In this document: piece after piece, positions 32,848 to 41,206 of the stretch
Layout of the letters: every line of letters starts with the position of its first letter
How positions within the stretch are numbered: the stretch's first letter is position 1
Source of the DNA: an uncultured Collinsella sp.
GTDB taxonomy: Bacteria > Actinomycetota > Coriobacteriia > Coriobacteriales > Coriobacteriaceae
Direction of reading: 5' to 3'
Assembly (NCBI GenBank): GCA_902496845.1
Contig: CABVCJ010000007.1
Coordinates: forward strand, 1-46,209
DNA: 46,209 nt
Made by a program: the position numbers and the translations under genes
The notes under the pieces: model-generated
Database searches by the model: none
What the model saw: only the letters and a program-made list of their open reading frames with translations
What the model was told of the DNA's origin: nothing

Positions 32848-34455
32848 ATGGGATCTGATGTGAAGATCGCGCGCGCGTTGATCTCGGTTACCGATAAGAC
32901 GGGCGTCGTCGATTTCGCACGGACGCTGGTCGATGACTTTGGCGTCGAGATCATCTCTACGGGCGGCACGGCTCGTGCCATCGAGGACGCGGGCGTCCCC
33001 GTAACCCCCATCGAGGAGTTCACGGGCTATCCCGAGATGATGGACGGCCGCGTTAAGACCCTGCACCCCAAGGTTCACGGCGCGCTGCTGGCCCGCCGCG
33101 ATTCCGAGCAGCACATGCAGGAGGCGGCACAGCACGGCATTAAGCTGATCGACCTGGTCGTCGTCAACCTGTACGAGTTCGAGAAGACCGTCGCCAACCC
33201 CGAGGTCACCTTCGCGGATGCCATCGAGCACATCGACATCGGTGGCCCCTCCATGCTGCGCTCTGCCGCCAAGAACGCCACGAGCGTTACCGTCATCTCC
33301 GACCCGGCCGACTATGATGCCGTTCTGGCCGAGATGCACGAGACCGGTGGCTGCACCACGCTTTCCACCCGTCGTCGCCTGCAGGTGAAGGTCTACCAGA
33401 CCACCGCCGCCTACGACACGGCTATCTCCCGTTGGCTTGCCGCCCAGGCAAGCGACGTGGCGGACACCTCTGCCAAGCTCGAGATCTCGCTGGAGAAGGT
33501 CGACGACCTGCGCTATGGCGAGAACCCGCAACAGAAGGCTACGGTCTATCGCTTTGCCGAGGGCTGCGAGAACACCGCGAGCTCGCAGTTCCCGCTCGTT
33601 GGCTCCGAGCAGATCCAGGGCAAGCCGCTCAGCTACAACAACTATCTGGATGCCGACGCTGCTTGGAACCTGGTCCGCGAGTTCGACGAGCCTGCCTGCG
33701 TGATCCTCAAGCATCAGAACCCCTGCGGCTCCGCCGTGGCCGAGGACATCACGGCCGCCTACGACCGCGCCTTCGCCTGCGATCCCAAGAGCGCCTTCGG
33801 CGGCATCATCGCCTGCAACCGCGAGATTCCCTATGAGCTGGTTGAGCACTTTGCCGATCAGAACAAGCAGTTCGTCGAGGTTATCATCGCCCCGGGCTAC
33901 ACTGCCGAGGCGCTCGAGCGTATGGCCAAGCGCCCCAACCTGCGTGTGCTGGCTACCGGCGGCGTGGACCACGGCGCCCAGGTGGAGCTGCGCTCCGTCG
34001 ACGGCGGCATGCTGGTGCAGGAGGTCGACCACGTGACCGAGGACCCCGCGACCTTCACGTTCCCCACCGACCGCAAGCCCACCGACGCCGAGATGGCCGA
34101 GCTCGAGTTTGCCTGGAAGGTCTGCAAGGGCGTCAAGTCCAACGCCATCCTGGTTTCCAAGGGTAAGGCCGGCATTGGCATGGGCCCGGGTCAGCCCAAC
34201 CGCGTTGACTCTGCACTGCTTGCCTGCGAGCGCGCCGAGGACTTCTGCGAGCGCGAGGGCGTGGAGAAGGGCGGCTTTGCCTGTGCAAGCGACGCGTTCT
34301 TCCCGTTCCGCGACAACGTCGACGTGCTTGCCGCGCACGGCGTGACCTGCATCATTCAGCCTGGCGGCTCCAAGCGCGACGACGAGAGCATCCAGGCCTG
34401 CAACGAGCACAATATTGCGATGGTCTTCACGGGGGCCCGCCACTTCCGCCACTAA
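32848..34455 (+). CDS. purH: Bifunctional AICAR formyltransferase / IMP cyclohydrolase
   Basis: A 535-aa protein of full family length, catalysing the last two steps of de novo IMP synthesis. The N-terminal cyclohydrolase shows ALISVTDKTGVVDFAR, ISTGGTARAI, GRVKTLHPKVHGALLARR and DIGGPSMLRSAAKN. The formyltransferase half shows RYGENPQQKA, KHQNPCGSA, SAFGGIIACNR and FFPFRDNVD, ending TGARHFRH. ATG 32848 follows AGGAGG. The gene stands alone with no other pur genes. The 277-bp leader shows no riboswitch I can recognise. Confidence 0.97.
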   Translation: MGSDVKIARALISVTDKTGVVDFARTLVDDFGVEIISTGGTARAIEDAGVPVTPIEEFTGYPEMMDGRVKTLHPKVHGALLARRDSEQHMQEAAQHGIKLIDLVVVNLYEFEKTVANPEVTFADAIEHIDIGGPSMLRSAAKNATSVTVISDPADYDAVLAEMHETGGCTTLSTRRRLQVKVYQTTAAYDTAISRWLAAQASDVADTSAKLEISLEKVDDLRYGENPQQKATVYRFAEGCENTASSQFPLVGSEQIQGKPLSYNNYLDADAAWNLVREFDEPACVILKHQNPCGSAVAEDITAAYDRAFACDPKSAFGGIIACNREIPYELVEHFADQNKQFVEVIIAPGYTAEALERMAKRPNLRVLATGGVDHGAQVELRSVDGGMLVQEVDHVTEDPATFTFPTDRKPTDAEMAELEFAWKVCKGVKSNAILVSKGKAGIGMGPGQPNRVDSALLACERAEDFCEREGVEKGGFACASDAFFPFRDNVDVLAAHGVTCIIQPGGSKRDDESIQACNEHNIAMVFTGARHFRH

Positions 34456-34476
34456 GTAGGGAGGTGGCGCTGCGGC

Positions 34477-34569
34477 TTGCCCAGCTACCGCACCTTGCCG
34501 CTCATTCGTCGCTCGCGTACCCAAGTACGCGTCGCTCCTCTTTCACGGCAATCTGCGGCACCTGGGCAA
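34477..34569. repeat. 93-bp nested hairpin element downstream of purH
   Basis: A 24-base arm (34477-34500, starts TTGCCCAG) pairs with 34546-34569 (ends CTGGGCAA) with a few mismatches. Inside it a perfect CGCGTAC-CCAA-GTACGCG hairpin (34514-34531) stands alone. There is no T-run. It may act as a processing or stabilising 3' structure or be a mobile repeat. Confidence 0.6.
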
Positions 34570-34654
34570 CCCTCGCCGACCTGTTAGGTTGACTGGGGAG
34601 GATGGGATGTTATCTCGTCCCTTGGACTAGCCTCGCTTCTAAAATAATCTCTGC

Positions 34655-34690
34655 AAAAGACGGTCGCTCCGTTTGGAGGGCCGTCTTTTT
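34655..34690 (+). terminator. Rho-independent terminator downstream of purH
   Basis: AAAAGACGG (34655-34663) pairs with CCGTCTTTT (34681-34689), ending in a T-run. It lies just before the promoter of the next gene. Confidence 0.8.
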
Positions 34691-34698
34691 GGTATAAG
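34671..34698 (+). promoter_or_regulatory. Putative promoter of the 34731 gene
   Basis: TATAAG (34693-34698) directly follows the terminator T-run. A weak TTTGGA (34671-34676) lies 16 bp upstream. Initiation near 34705 would leave only a short leader. Confidence 0.4.
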
Positions 34699-34730
34699 AG
34701 GACGGAATGACTAACACGAAAGGTATGACC

Positions 34731-35441
34731 ATGCCCCAGATTGATGATGCCGAGCTGTTTGGCAATGCCGAGGATCAGCGTGCGTACGAGGACTTTTGCG
34801 CCAATCAGGAGGCGGTCGAGAAGTTCACGCTCGACAAGCCCGCGCTTGTCTGCCGTTGGCGCATGTCCAACAAAAAGGTGCCCATGCTCAACCGCCACAT
34901 TCGCGCACTGTCCGAGCGCCTGGTGCAGGGCGAGCCGCTTACCCATAACATGCTCAGCTGGGCCAAACAGCACGTTGAGTGGTCGCTTGCCGAGGGTGAT
35001 TACACCGCACGCGACGGCGTGCTCATGCTGGTGATCGACATCAACGGCAACGCCGCCATGACGGTGGGGGAGTACGAGCCGCTGGCCGATACGTCGGCCA
35101 AGGCGCTGCGCGTCCGCTCCGCCGAGGCCCGCTCCGAGGCCGACGAAACCGGCGTGGCACCCGAGCTGCTCGCCGCCGTCAACAACGGCGAGCTTGCCTT
35201 CGTGGCGCCGGCGGACGAGTGCCTGTGCGGTACGGCGACGCTCATCGAGCAGCTGGCCCAGACCAAGGGCATCCCGGTCACGCGCGTAGACATTCCCGCG
35301 CAGCTTAAGGGCGCGCTGTTCCTAGTGAGCGACGAGCACGGCGTGGTCCCCGCAACCGAGACGGACGCCGCCGAGGCCGACGCCGCTACGGTCGCCTTCT
35401 TTGCCGACGGCTACGAAAAGCTCCGTGCCCGCCGCTCCTAA
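34731..35441 (+). CDS. Conserved-looking hypothetical protein, 236 aa
   Basis: Not recognised. A soluble, acidic protein. The N-terminal ~120 residues include a CRWRMSNKKVPMLNRHIRAL segment and a predicted strand DGVLMLVIDINGNAAMTV. The C-terminal part has APADECLCGTATLIEQLAQTKGIPVTRVDIP, somewhat reminiscent of the C-terminal half of class IV aminotransferases, but no PLP lysine can be placed, so I make no functional call. Three ATGs are in frame (34707, 34725, 34731). GAAAGG at 34718-34723 is best spaced for 34731 and the promoter position agrees. It is convergent with the PucR-family gene. Confidence 0.6.
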   Translation: MPQIDDAELFGNAEDQRAYEDFCANQEAVEKFTLDKPALVCRWRMSNKKVPMLNRHIRALSERLVQGEPLTHNMLSWAKQHVEWSLAEGDYTARDGVLMLVIDINGNAAMTVGEYEPLADTSAKALRVRSAEARSEADETGVAPELLAAVNNGELAFVAPADECLCGTATLIEQLAQTKGIPVTRVDIPAQLKGALFLVSDEHGVVPATETDAAEADAATVAFFADGYEKLRARRS

Positions 35442-35459
35442 CTTCAAGGCGGGGTGGGC

Positions 35460-36641
35460 TTACTGAAGTGAGCGAGCGCGTTCGATGGCGTAGGCGAGCG
35501 ACAGCTGCTCCATCTCCGGGGCGCATTTGTAGCTCAGCCCGGTGAGAGCTGTCACCTTATCGAGGCGATATCGAATCGTGTTCGGGTGCTGGCCAGTCTG
35601 CTTGGCGGTTTGCTCGATACGTCGGTCGTTCTCGATGAATGCGGCGAGCGTGGATTCCAACTCACTGCCATGCTCGCTGTCGTGCTCGCGTATCGGCGAG
35701 AGAATCGCCTCCGAGAACGATCGCATCTCCGGGGTTTCCGCAAAAGGCATCACAGTTCTCAGGATGCCGAGCTGCGTATAGCGGACGGGACCCTCGGCTC
35801 GTTGATAAGATAGGCGCTGTGCGTAAATCGCCTGCGAGATCGCCTGCGCCACCGCCTCGTCTCCAAACAGAATATCGCTGATGCCGAGCCCTTCCGCTCC
35901 GCCATCGATACCGCTAGCCTCGATGAGCTCCATGAGCGCCTGCACGATTCGCTCCACATCGAGCGTCTGCTCCGAGTCACTTGTCGCTACGAATAACAAA
36001 CCTCCGTCATAGGGTGCCAGCATGTTGTGGCATCCGGCGAGGGTCGATTTTGCATAGAGACGTTCGATTTGCAAAAACGTACGCGGGTCAAGGGGCTCTG
36101 CAAACGATGCGAACAGGGCGACCGCCTCGTCCAGAAATGACGGGTTGAGGCCTCGGATACGTCGGCAGATGGACTCGGGCGATACGTCTGTCCTCAGGGC
36201 ATCGATCTCGCGCTGTGCGAAGTCGATGGACGCGAGCTGCTCGATATGCCGTTTGACCTCATAGATGACGCTGTCAAAGAACAGTGAGTCGTCGGTCGTG
36301 AGAAAGACCGGGTAGTGCCGCGCGTTGGCGTAGCGGATGGCTTGGTCGGGAATCGGGATGTGTAGGACGTTTTTGATGACAAGACCGCTCGTTCCCTTGG
36401 CGACGAGGTATTTCACGGCTTCAGTGATGAGGTACGGGTCGTCCTTCGCATAGAGGAAGGTGCTGAGGACGATCTCATCTGGACTGAAGTTGACGCGCTG
36501 GTACTTGTTCTTGAGGCCAGGCATGAGTTCATAATCGAGGATCCCGACGCCGGAGACGGCACGCGAGACGCCGTCGCTGCCGGCGATTAGACGGACCGAC
36601 CCCTCATATTCCCGTGAGAAGTCCGAGATGGTGTATAGCAT
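35460..36641 (-). CDS. PucR-family transcriptional regulator
   Basis: A 393-aa protein. The N-terminal ~130 residues match the PucR N-terminal module (VGILDYELMPG, LVIKNVLHIP, YANARHYPVFLT). The C-terminus carries the PucR helix-turn-helix (EQTAKQTGQHPNTIRYRLDK, then VTALTG). PucR regulators control purine, amino-acid or related catabolic genes, often those beside them. It diverges from the cyclodeaminase/aminotransferase pair, which it probably controls. The frame is open to GTG 36662. ATG 36641 is preferred because AAGGTG lies six bases before it. Confidence 0.85.
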   Translation of the reverse strand: MLYTISDFSREYEGSVRLIAGSDGVSRAVSGVGILDYELMPGLKNKYQRVNFSPDEIVLSTFLYAKDDPYLITEAVKYLVAKGTSGLVIKNVLHIPIPDQAIRYANARHYPVFLTTDDSLFFDSVIYEVKRHIEQLASIDFAQREIDALRTDVSPESICRRIRGLNPSFLDEAVALFASFAEPLDPRTFLQIERLYAKSTLAGCHNMLAPYDGGLLFVATSDSEQTLDVERIVQALMELIEASGIDGGAEGLGISDILFGDEAVAQAISQAIYAQRLSYQRAEGPVRYTQLGILRTVMPFAETPEMRSFSEAILSPIREHDSEHGSELESTLAAFIENDRRIEQTAKQTGQHPNTIRYRLDKVTALTGLSYKCAPEMEQLSLAYAIERARSLQ

Positions 36642-36855
36642 CAACATCACCTTGTAAATCACTACAATAAGTACAGGTATAAATAGGATAATCGCACATC
36701 CATATGCAGTTGATGCGAGAAATAATTCAAATACCTGCTGATAGAACGAAAAATCAAATTGAGAATCGTTGTAGATTCCAACAAGAAATGATCCTTGGCG
36801 GCATCATTGCTAAACCGTACAGTGAAGCAACGTAAAGCTTTCGCTGAAAGGAGCG
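36642..36855. promoter_or_regulatory. Divergent promoter region of the PucR-regulator and cyclodeaminase operon
   Basis: About 200 bp of AT-rich DNA in an otherwise GC-rich neighbourhood, between divergent regulator and enzyme genes. This is the expected site of promoters and of the PucR operator. No specific boxes can be named with confidence. Confidence 0.45.
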
Positions 36856-37890
36856 ATGATGGGGCAGATGGTAGTGCTTTCGGCCGAGGAAGTTTCCAAG
36901 GTGCTGACGATTGAGGATGCAATCGCTGCCGTGGAGGAGGCATATCGCCAGAAGGCAACGGGCAAGGGTGTTGCGTGGCCGATGGTATATGAGCAGTTCG
37001 AACCCGGCGTGGCCGATATGGATATCCGCTCGGGCGAGTTGGCGGGAAGCGGCCTCTTCGGTCTCAAGCTTACGGCTTGGTTCTCTCGGAATCCCAAAAA
37101 GGGGCTGCCCGAGATCTTTGGCACCACGCTGCTGTGCGACAACGCGACGGGCGAGCCGCTGGCGCTGCTTAATGCCTCCGCCGTCACTGGACTTCGCACC
37201 GGTGCCGCCGCTGCGCTCGGTGCCAAGTGGCTGGCTCGGGCGGATACGTCCAAACTGCTTGTTGCGGGTGCCGGCCATATGAGCACCTATATAGTGGCGG
37301 GCGTGCTTGCCGCCTGTCCCAAGGTGAGCGAGGTCAAGGTGTGGGAGCCGGTTTCCGATGCCGCGCCCGAGGCCCGCGTCGAGCGCATGCGAGACGAGGC
37401 CGCCCATATCTTGGGCGCCTGCGAGCATGCTCGCGAGGCATCCACCTATTCCATCGAGGCGACGGCCGACGGTCAAGGTGCCGCGGCAGAGGCCGACATC
37501 ATCGTGACGATTACGCCGGCGACCAAGCCCATCATCCCCGATGCATGGGTGCGCCCCGGTACGCATATCTCCTGCGTCGGTGCCGACATGCCCGGCAAGC
37601 AGGAGCTCGCCTCGGCGCTTGTCGCCCGTGCCGCTGTTTACGTCGACGACCGCGAGCAATCGGTCGCGTCCGGTGAGCTGGAGATTCCGGTTGCCGTGGG
37701 TGCCATCACGCCCGAGGACATCAAAGCGGAGCTCGGCGAAGTCATCGCCGGCACGGCCACGGGGCGTTCGGATGACGAACAGGTGACGGTGTTCGATACG
37801 TCGGGCATCGCCGTTCAGGACCTTTCGGCATCGAAAATCGCCTACGACCGCGCCGTCGAGGCGGGGCTGGGCACCGTGGTGGAACTGTAG
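36856..37890 (+). CDS. Ornithine cyclodeaminase / mu-crystallin family protein
   Basis: A 344-aa protein. Family features are the N-terminal LTIEDAIAAVEEAYRQKATG, a substrate-site region with GLFGLKLTAWFSRNP and ATGEPLALLNASAVTGLRTGAAAAL, and a Rossmann motif LLVAGAGHMSTYIVAG binding NAD(P). These enzymes cyclise ornithine or reduce ketimines and related imino acids. The substrate here is unknown. GAAAGGAG lies directly before ATG 36856 and ATG 36859; the second has better spacing, so either may be used. An aminotransferase follows after 24 bp, suggesting a joint amino-acid or opine-like pathway. Confidence 0.88.
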   Translation: MMGQMVVLSAEEVSKVLTIEDAIAAVEEAYRQKATGKGVAWPMVYEQFEPGVADMDIRSGELAGSGLFGLKLTAWFSRNPKKGLPEIFGTTLLCDNATGEPLALLNASAVTGLRTGAAAALGAKWLARADTSKLLVAGAGHMSTYIVAGVLAACPKVSEVKVWEPVSDAAPEARVERMRDEAAHILGACEHAREASTYSIEATADGQGAAAEADIIVTITPATKPIIPDAWVRPGTHISCVGADMPGKQELASALVARAAVYVDDREQSVASGELEIPVAVGAITPEDIKAELGEVIAGTATGRSDDEQVTVFDTSGIAVQDLSASKIAYDRAVEAGLGTVVEL

Positions 37891-37914
37891 GAAAGTCAGG
37901 GAAAGGAAACGACA

Positions 37915-39045
37915 ATGCAGATCAAGGATTTCGCCGTCGAGCAGTGGATGAACGAGTGGGAGACCAAGTGCACCCACAACGTTGCGGAGACGTGCGTCTA
38001 CTCCCTCACGCTCGACCAGCTGTTCGAGCTTACGAACACCGACAAGAAGGCGTGGCTCGACAGTCTGTGCTCGCGCCGATTCACCTACGGAGACATCGAG
38101 GGGCAGCCCGGCTTCCTCGAGGGGGTCGCGCGTCTCTATAAGACGGTCGAGCCCGGGCATATCGTACCCACGCACGGCGCGACCGGTGCCAACTCCCTGG
38201 TTATTTCCACGCTCGTCGAACCGGGCGATCATGTAGTCTCCGTCAAGCCCACCTACCAGCAGCTTTATTCGATTCCCGAGATGTGCGGTGCGAAGGTCGA
38301 TATCCTTCAGCTCGATCGCAAGAACGGCTACCACGTCGACGTCGACGCGCTCGATGCCCTGGTGACCGACGATACCAAGCTCATCTGCATCAATAACCCG
38401 GACAACCCCACGGGCGCCCTGCTCGACACCGATACGCTCAAGGCGATTGTCGAGGTTGCGCGCAAACACGACGCGTGGGTGCTCTGCGACGAGGTCTACC
38501 GTCTGCTTACTCAGACGGATGAGTACTGCGAGTCCGTGATCGACCTGTACGACAAGGCCGTCGTCACCGCATCCATGTCCAAGGTCTGGTCGTTCGCCGG
38601 TCTGCGTCTGGGCTGGGCAGTCACCAAGAGCCCGGAGCTCCGTCGCGCGCTGCTCTCGCATCGCGACTACAACTTGATTTCCGCCGGCATATTCAGCGAG
38701 TCGGTGGCGGAGCTGATTCTGGGCAACGCTTCCGTGATCCTTGAGCGCAGCCGTCGCATCGTCCGTCAGAACCTTGCTGTTCTGGAGAAGTGGGTCGAGA
38801 GCGAGCCGCACCTGTCGTTCGTCAAGCCCGAGGCGGGTACCACCGCGCTCGTGTATTACGACTACGACATCGACTCCAGGACGTTCTGCATTGACATGAT
38901 TAAGAAGTCCGGCGCGCTCGTCACCCCGGGCGATTGCTTCGAGGAGCCCAAGAGTATGCGCATCGGCTATGCATACTCCGATAACACCGACGACCTGCAG
39001 AAGGGCCTGGATGCCATCTCTGCGTACATGCGTACGCTCGAGTAG
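37915..39045 (+). CDS. PLP-dependent aminotransferase, class I/II
   Basis: A 376-aa fold type I enzyme. Features include THGATGANSLVISTLVEPGD, the NNPDNPTGA loop, LCDEVYR (Asp binding the pyridine nitrogen), SMSKVWSFAGLRLGW with the Schiff-base lysine (about residue 224) and RIGYAYS with the carboxylate-binding arginine. The donor and acceptor are unknown. AAAGGAA precedes ATG 37915. It forms an operon with the cyclodeaminase-like gene, and the pair probably interconverts an amino acid and a cyclic imino product under the neighbouring PucR-type regulator. It ends in a clear terminator. Confidence 0.92.
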   Translation: MQIKDFAVEQWMNEWETKCTHNVAETCVYSLTLDQLFELTNTDKKAWLDSLCSRRFTYGDIEGQPGFLEGVARLYKTVEPGHIVPTHGATGANSLVISTLVEPGDHVVSVKPTYQQLYSIPEMCGAKVDILQLDRKNGYHVDVDALDALVTDDTKLICINNPDNPTGALLDTDTLKAIVEVARKHDAWVLCDEVYRLLTQTDEYCESVIDLYDKAVVTASMSKVWSFAGLRLGWAVTKSPELRRALLSHRDYNLISAGIFSESVAELILGNASVILERSRRIVRQNLAVLEKWVESEPHLSFVKPEAGTTALVYYDYDIDSRTFCIDMIKKSGALVTPGDCFEEPKSMRIGYAYSDNTDDLQKGLDAISAYMRTLE

Positions 39046-39066
39046 AGGCTCGAGGTCGAAGTGATG

Positions 39067-39099
39067 GGGCCGATCGGTTTAGGACCGGTCGGCCCTTTT
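39067..39099 (+). terminator. Terminator of the aminotransferase operon
   Basis: GGGCCGATCGGT (39067-39078) pairs with ACCGGTCGGCCC (39084-39095) with one mismatch, followed by TTTT. Confidence 0.8.
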
Positions 39100-39135
39100 C
39101 TCTCAAGGCTACCGAACACTTTTGTCATATTAGGT

Positions 39136-39174
39136 GCCCACGGGGTCGTATCGCTGCGACGCCGTGGGCATAAT
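39136..39174 (+). promoter_or_regulatory. Palindromic site overlapping the promoter of the two-component operon
   Basis: GCCCACGG (39136-39143) and CCGTGGGC (39162-39169), with inner matching TCG/CGA trinucleotides, form an inverted repeat that ends at a CATAAT -10 box (39169-39174). No -35 consensus is present, so activation by a bound regulator is plausible, perhaps autoregulation. Confidence 0.45.
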
Positions 39175-39212
39175 GGTGTGGAAAGTGCAAGTTACGCGAA
39201 ATGGGAGGACAC

Positions 39213-39884
39213 ATGGCGCTGATCTATGTCGTTGAGGACGACGAACCCATTCGTCGTGAGCTTATCGACATCCTTGCCCGCGCCGGGTTTGAAGTCGAGG
39301 CCTGCGAATCGTTTGAGCATGTCTCGCGCGATATTCTCGCCGCCGCGCCCGACCTGGTGCTGCTCGACCTCACGCTTCCCGTCAAGGACGGCCAGCACAT
39401 CTGCCATGAGGTCCGTCGCGAATCCGAGGTCCCCATCATCGTTCTCACGTCGCGCACGACCGAGATCGACGAAGTCATGGCCATGACGCTCGGCGCGGAC
39501 GACTTTGTTCCCAAGCCCTACAGCGCGCGCGTGCTCGTGGCGCGCATCAATGCCTTGCTGCGTCGCACCGCGGCGGCGGGCGAGCGCAGCACGCTCGTCC
39601 ACAAGGGGCTGGAGCTCGACCTCGCCCGCTCAATGGTTACCAACACGCAAACCGGTACTAGCACCGAGCTCACCAAAAACGAACTGCGTATCCTCTCACT
39701 GCTTCTGAGCCGCGCGGGCAAGATTGTTTCGCGCTCGGCCATCATGCAGGACCTGTGGGACTCCGACGCCTTCGTGGACGACAATACGCTCACCGTCAAC
39801 ATCAACCGCCTGCGCACCACGCTCGAAAAAATCGGCATCAAGGGGTATTTGACCACGCATCGCGGCCAAGGCTATTCGGTCTAG
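39213..39884 (+). CDS. OmpR/BceR-type response regulator
   Basis: A 223-aa regulator. The receiver domain shows VVEDDEPIRREL, the phosphoacceptor Asp in LVLLDLTLP (about residue 50), IIVLTSR and FVPKPYSA with the conserved lysine. The C-terminal winged helix ends with TVNINRLRTTLE and RGQGYSV. ATG 39213 follows GGGAGG; ATG 39201 has no site. The kinase gene begins 9 bp after the stop. The similarity of the kinase to BceS suggests a system responding to cell-envelope peptides, but no ABC transporter is next to it. Confidence 0.92.
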   Translation: MALIYVVEDDEPIRRELIDILARAGFEVEACESFEHVSRDILAAAPDLVLLDLTLPVKDGQHICHEVRRESEVPIIVLTSRTTEIDEVMAMTLGADDFVPKPYSARVLVARINALLRRTAAAGERSTLVHKGLELDLARSMVTNTQTGTSTELTKNELRILSLLLSRAGKIVSRSAIMQDLWDSDAFVDDNTLTVNINRLRTTLEKIGIKGYLTTHRGQGYSV

Positions 39885-39893
39885 GGGCCGGCT

Positions 39894-40937
39894 ATGTCGT
39901 TTGGCAAGTTCTTTAAAGATGCGCTGCTTCCCGTCGCCGTGTGGACGTGCGGCGTGCTGCTGAGCTGCTTTGTGCTGACGGTCGCCGGTGCACCCGTTTC
40001 TATCGTGGCCGTGGCGGTCGGCGTGTCCTTTATCTTCGGTATGCTCGGCATCGTGATCGAGTACGCTCGTCGCCGCCGTTTTCTGCGTCAGTTGGAGCGC
40101 GCGGCAGAGGAGCTCGAGAGTCCCGCATGGGTGCAGGAGATGGTGCAATGCCCGACCTATGCCGAGGGCGAGCTCGAATACGAGGTCTTGCGCCGGGTGG
40201 GCAAAGCTGCCTGCGACGAGGTTGCCGAAGGCCGGCGTCAGACCGATGACTATCGCGACTATATTGAGAGCTGGGTCCACGAGGCCAAGCTGCCCCTGGC
40301 GGCGGCCCACCTGATTTTGGAAAACCTGGACGGCAGCGAAGACGACCTGTCGCGTGTGGATGACCTGGGTCGCGAGCTGGCTCGCGTGGAGCGCTATATC
40401 GACCAGGCGCTGTACTACGCGCGTTCGGAAGTCGTGGAGCGGGACTACCTGATTCGCCGCTGGGATCTCAAGACCTTGGTGACGGGCGCGATTAAAGCCA
40501 ACGCGCGCGAGCTCATCGCGGCACATGTGGCGCCGGTGTGCGAGAACCTCGACTTTGAGGTATTTACCGACGAGAAGTGGCTCGAGTTTATTCTGGGCCA
40601 GCTCATTCAGAACAGCATTAAATATGCGCGCGAGGACGGCGCGAAGATCGTGTTTTCGGGAGCGTTGCTGGACGAGGGCCTGGCGAGCGAACGCATCGAG
40701 CTCACCGTCGCGGACAACGGCTGCGGCGTGAGCGCGGCCGACCTGCCGCGCGTGTTCGAGAAGGGTTTTACCGGCGATAACGGCCGAACCACCAAGCGCG
40801 CAACGGGCATCGGCCTCTACCTGGTGGCGCGCCTGTGCTCCAAGATGGGCATCGACGTCACCGCAGCATCCGACTCCGGCGAAGGATTTGTCGTCACGTT
40901 TGCCTTCTCAACCAACAAGTTCCAATACTTTGAGTAG
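39894..40937 (+). CDS. BceS-like intramembrane-sensing histidine kinase
   Basis: A 347-aa kinase. Two spans at the N-terminus (residues ~12-32 and ~36-58) are separated by almost no extracellular loop, which defines intramembrane-sensing kinases. The phosphorylation site lies in ESWVHEAKLPLAAAHL (His near 128), like the BceS subgroup. The ATPase has QNSIKYA (N box), VADNGCGV (G1) and ATGIGLYLV (G2). It is translated with the upstream regulator. BceS-like kinases normally report on antimicrobial-peptide transporters. None is in this window, so the partner is unknown. Confidence 0.9.
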   Translation: MSFGKFFKDALLPVAVWTCGVLLSCFVLTVAGAPVSIVAVAVGVSFIFGMLGIVIEYARRRRFLRQLERAAEELESPAWVQEMVQCPTYAEGELEYEVLRRVGKAACDEVAEGRRQTDDYRDYIESWVHEAKLPLAAAHLILENLDGSEDDLSRVDDLGRELARVERYIDQALYYARSEVVERDYLIRRWDLKTLVTGAIKANARELIAAHVAPVCENLDFEVFTDEKWLEFILGQLIQNSIKYAREDGAKIVFSGALLDEGLASERIELTVADNGCGVSAADLPRVFEKGFTGDNGRTTKRATGIGLYLVARLCSKMGIDVTAASDSGEGFVVTFAFSTNKFQYFE

Positions 40938-41027
40938 TCGGGCCGTCTTGCGGTGCGGACGGCTATGTTCCCGAATGTGAACACAGCTATGGGACTCAAA
41001 TGAATCCCCCATAACGAAAACGTGCCA

Positions 41028-41060
41028 TAAAAAACGTGCCGCCCCAAACGGGGCGGCACG
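41028..41060 (-). terminator. Terminator of the universal stress gene (minus strand)
   Basis: CGTGCCGCCCC (41035-41045), AAAC loop, GGGGCGGCACG (41050-41060), a perfect 11-bp stem. The A-run before it (41029-41034) becomes the T-run on the minus strand. It may also stop the kinase transcript from the other side. Confidence 0.8.
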
Positions 41061-41100
41061 CCATCTTTTATCAGCCAACTCGCTGAAGTAAGGCTGCGAA

Positions 41101-41193
41101 GGCCGCGGGGCCGGGAGGGGTTTCCTAAGGGCACATCCCGCAGCCGCAACGCGGCGAGGACGTGCCCGTGGAAACCCCGCAGGCCCCGCGGCC
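41101..41193. repeat. 93-bp nested hairpin element
   Basis: Long imperfect arms (41101-41134 and 41162-41193; outer GGCCGCGGGGCC/GGCCCCGCGGCC, middle GGGGTTTCC/GGAAACCCC, inner GGGCAC/GTGCCC) surround a small GCCGC-AAC-GCGGC hairpin. It lies just behind the universal stress gene. Its layout is the same as the element at 34477-34569. Confidence 0.6.
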
Positions 41194-41206
41194 GGTGGGA
41201 GCAACG

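Noticed and set aside
32585..32863. 92-codon plus-strand frame ending inside the purH start
   Set aside because: No ribosome site, and it overlaps the strong AGGAGG and start of purH. The leader shows no recognisable riboswitch fold either.
32803..34524. 573-codon minus-strand frame across purH
   Set aside because: Antisense of an unmistakable purH gene in GC-rich DNA. The predicted protein is low-complexity and has no independent support.
34731..35441. Class IV aminotransferase assignment for the 236-aa protein
   Set aside because: Only a loose resemblance in the C-terminal half; the PLP lysine and surrounding motif could not be placed.
36754..38811. 685-codon minus-strand frame across the cyclodeaminase and aminotransferase genes
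   Set aside because: Shadow of two clear enzyme genes. The product has no domain structure.
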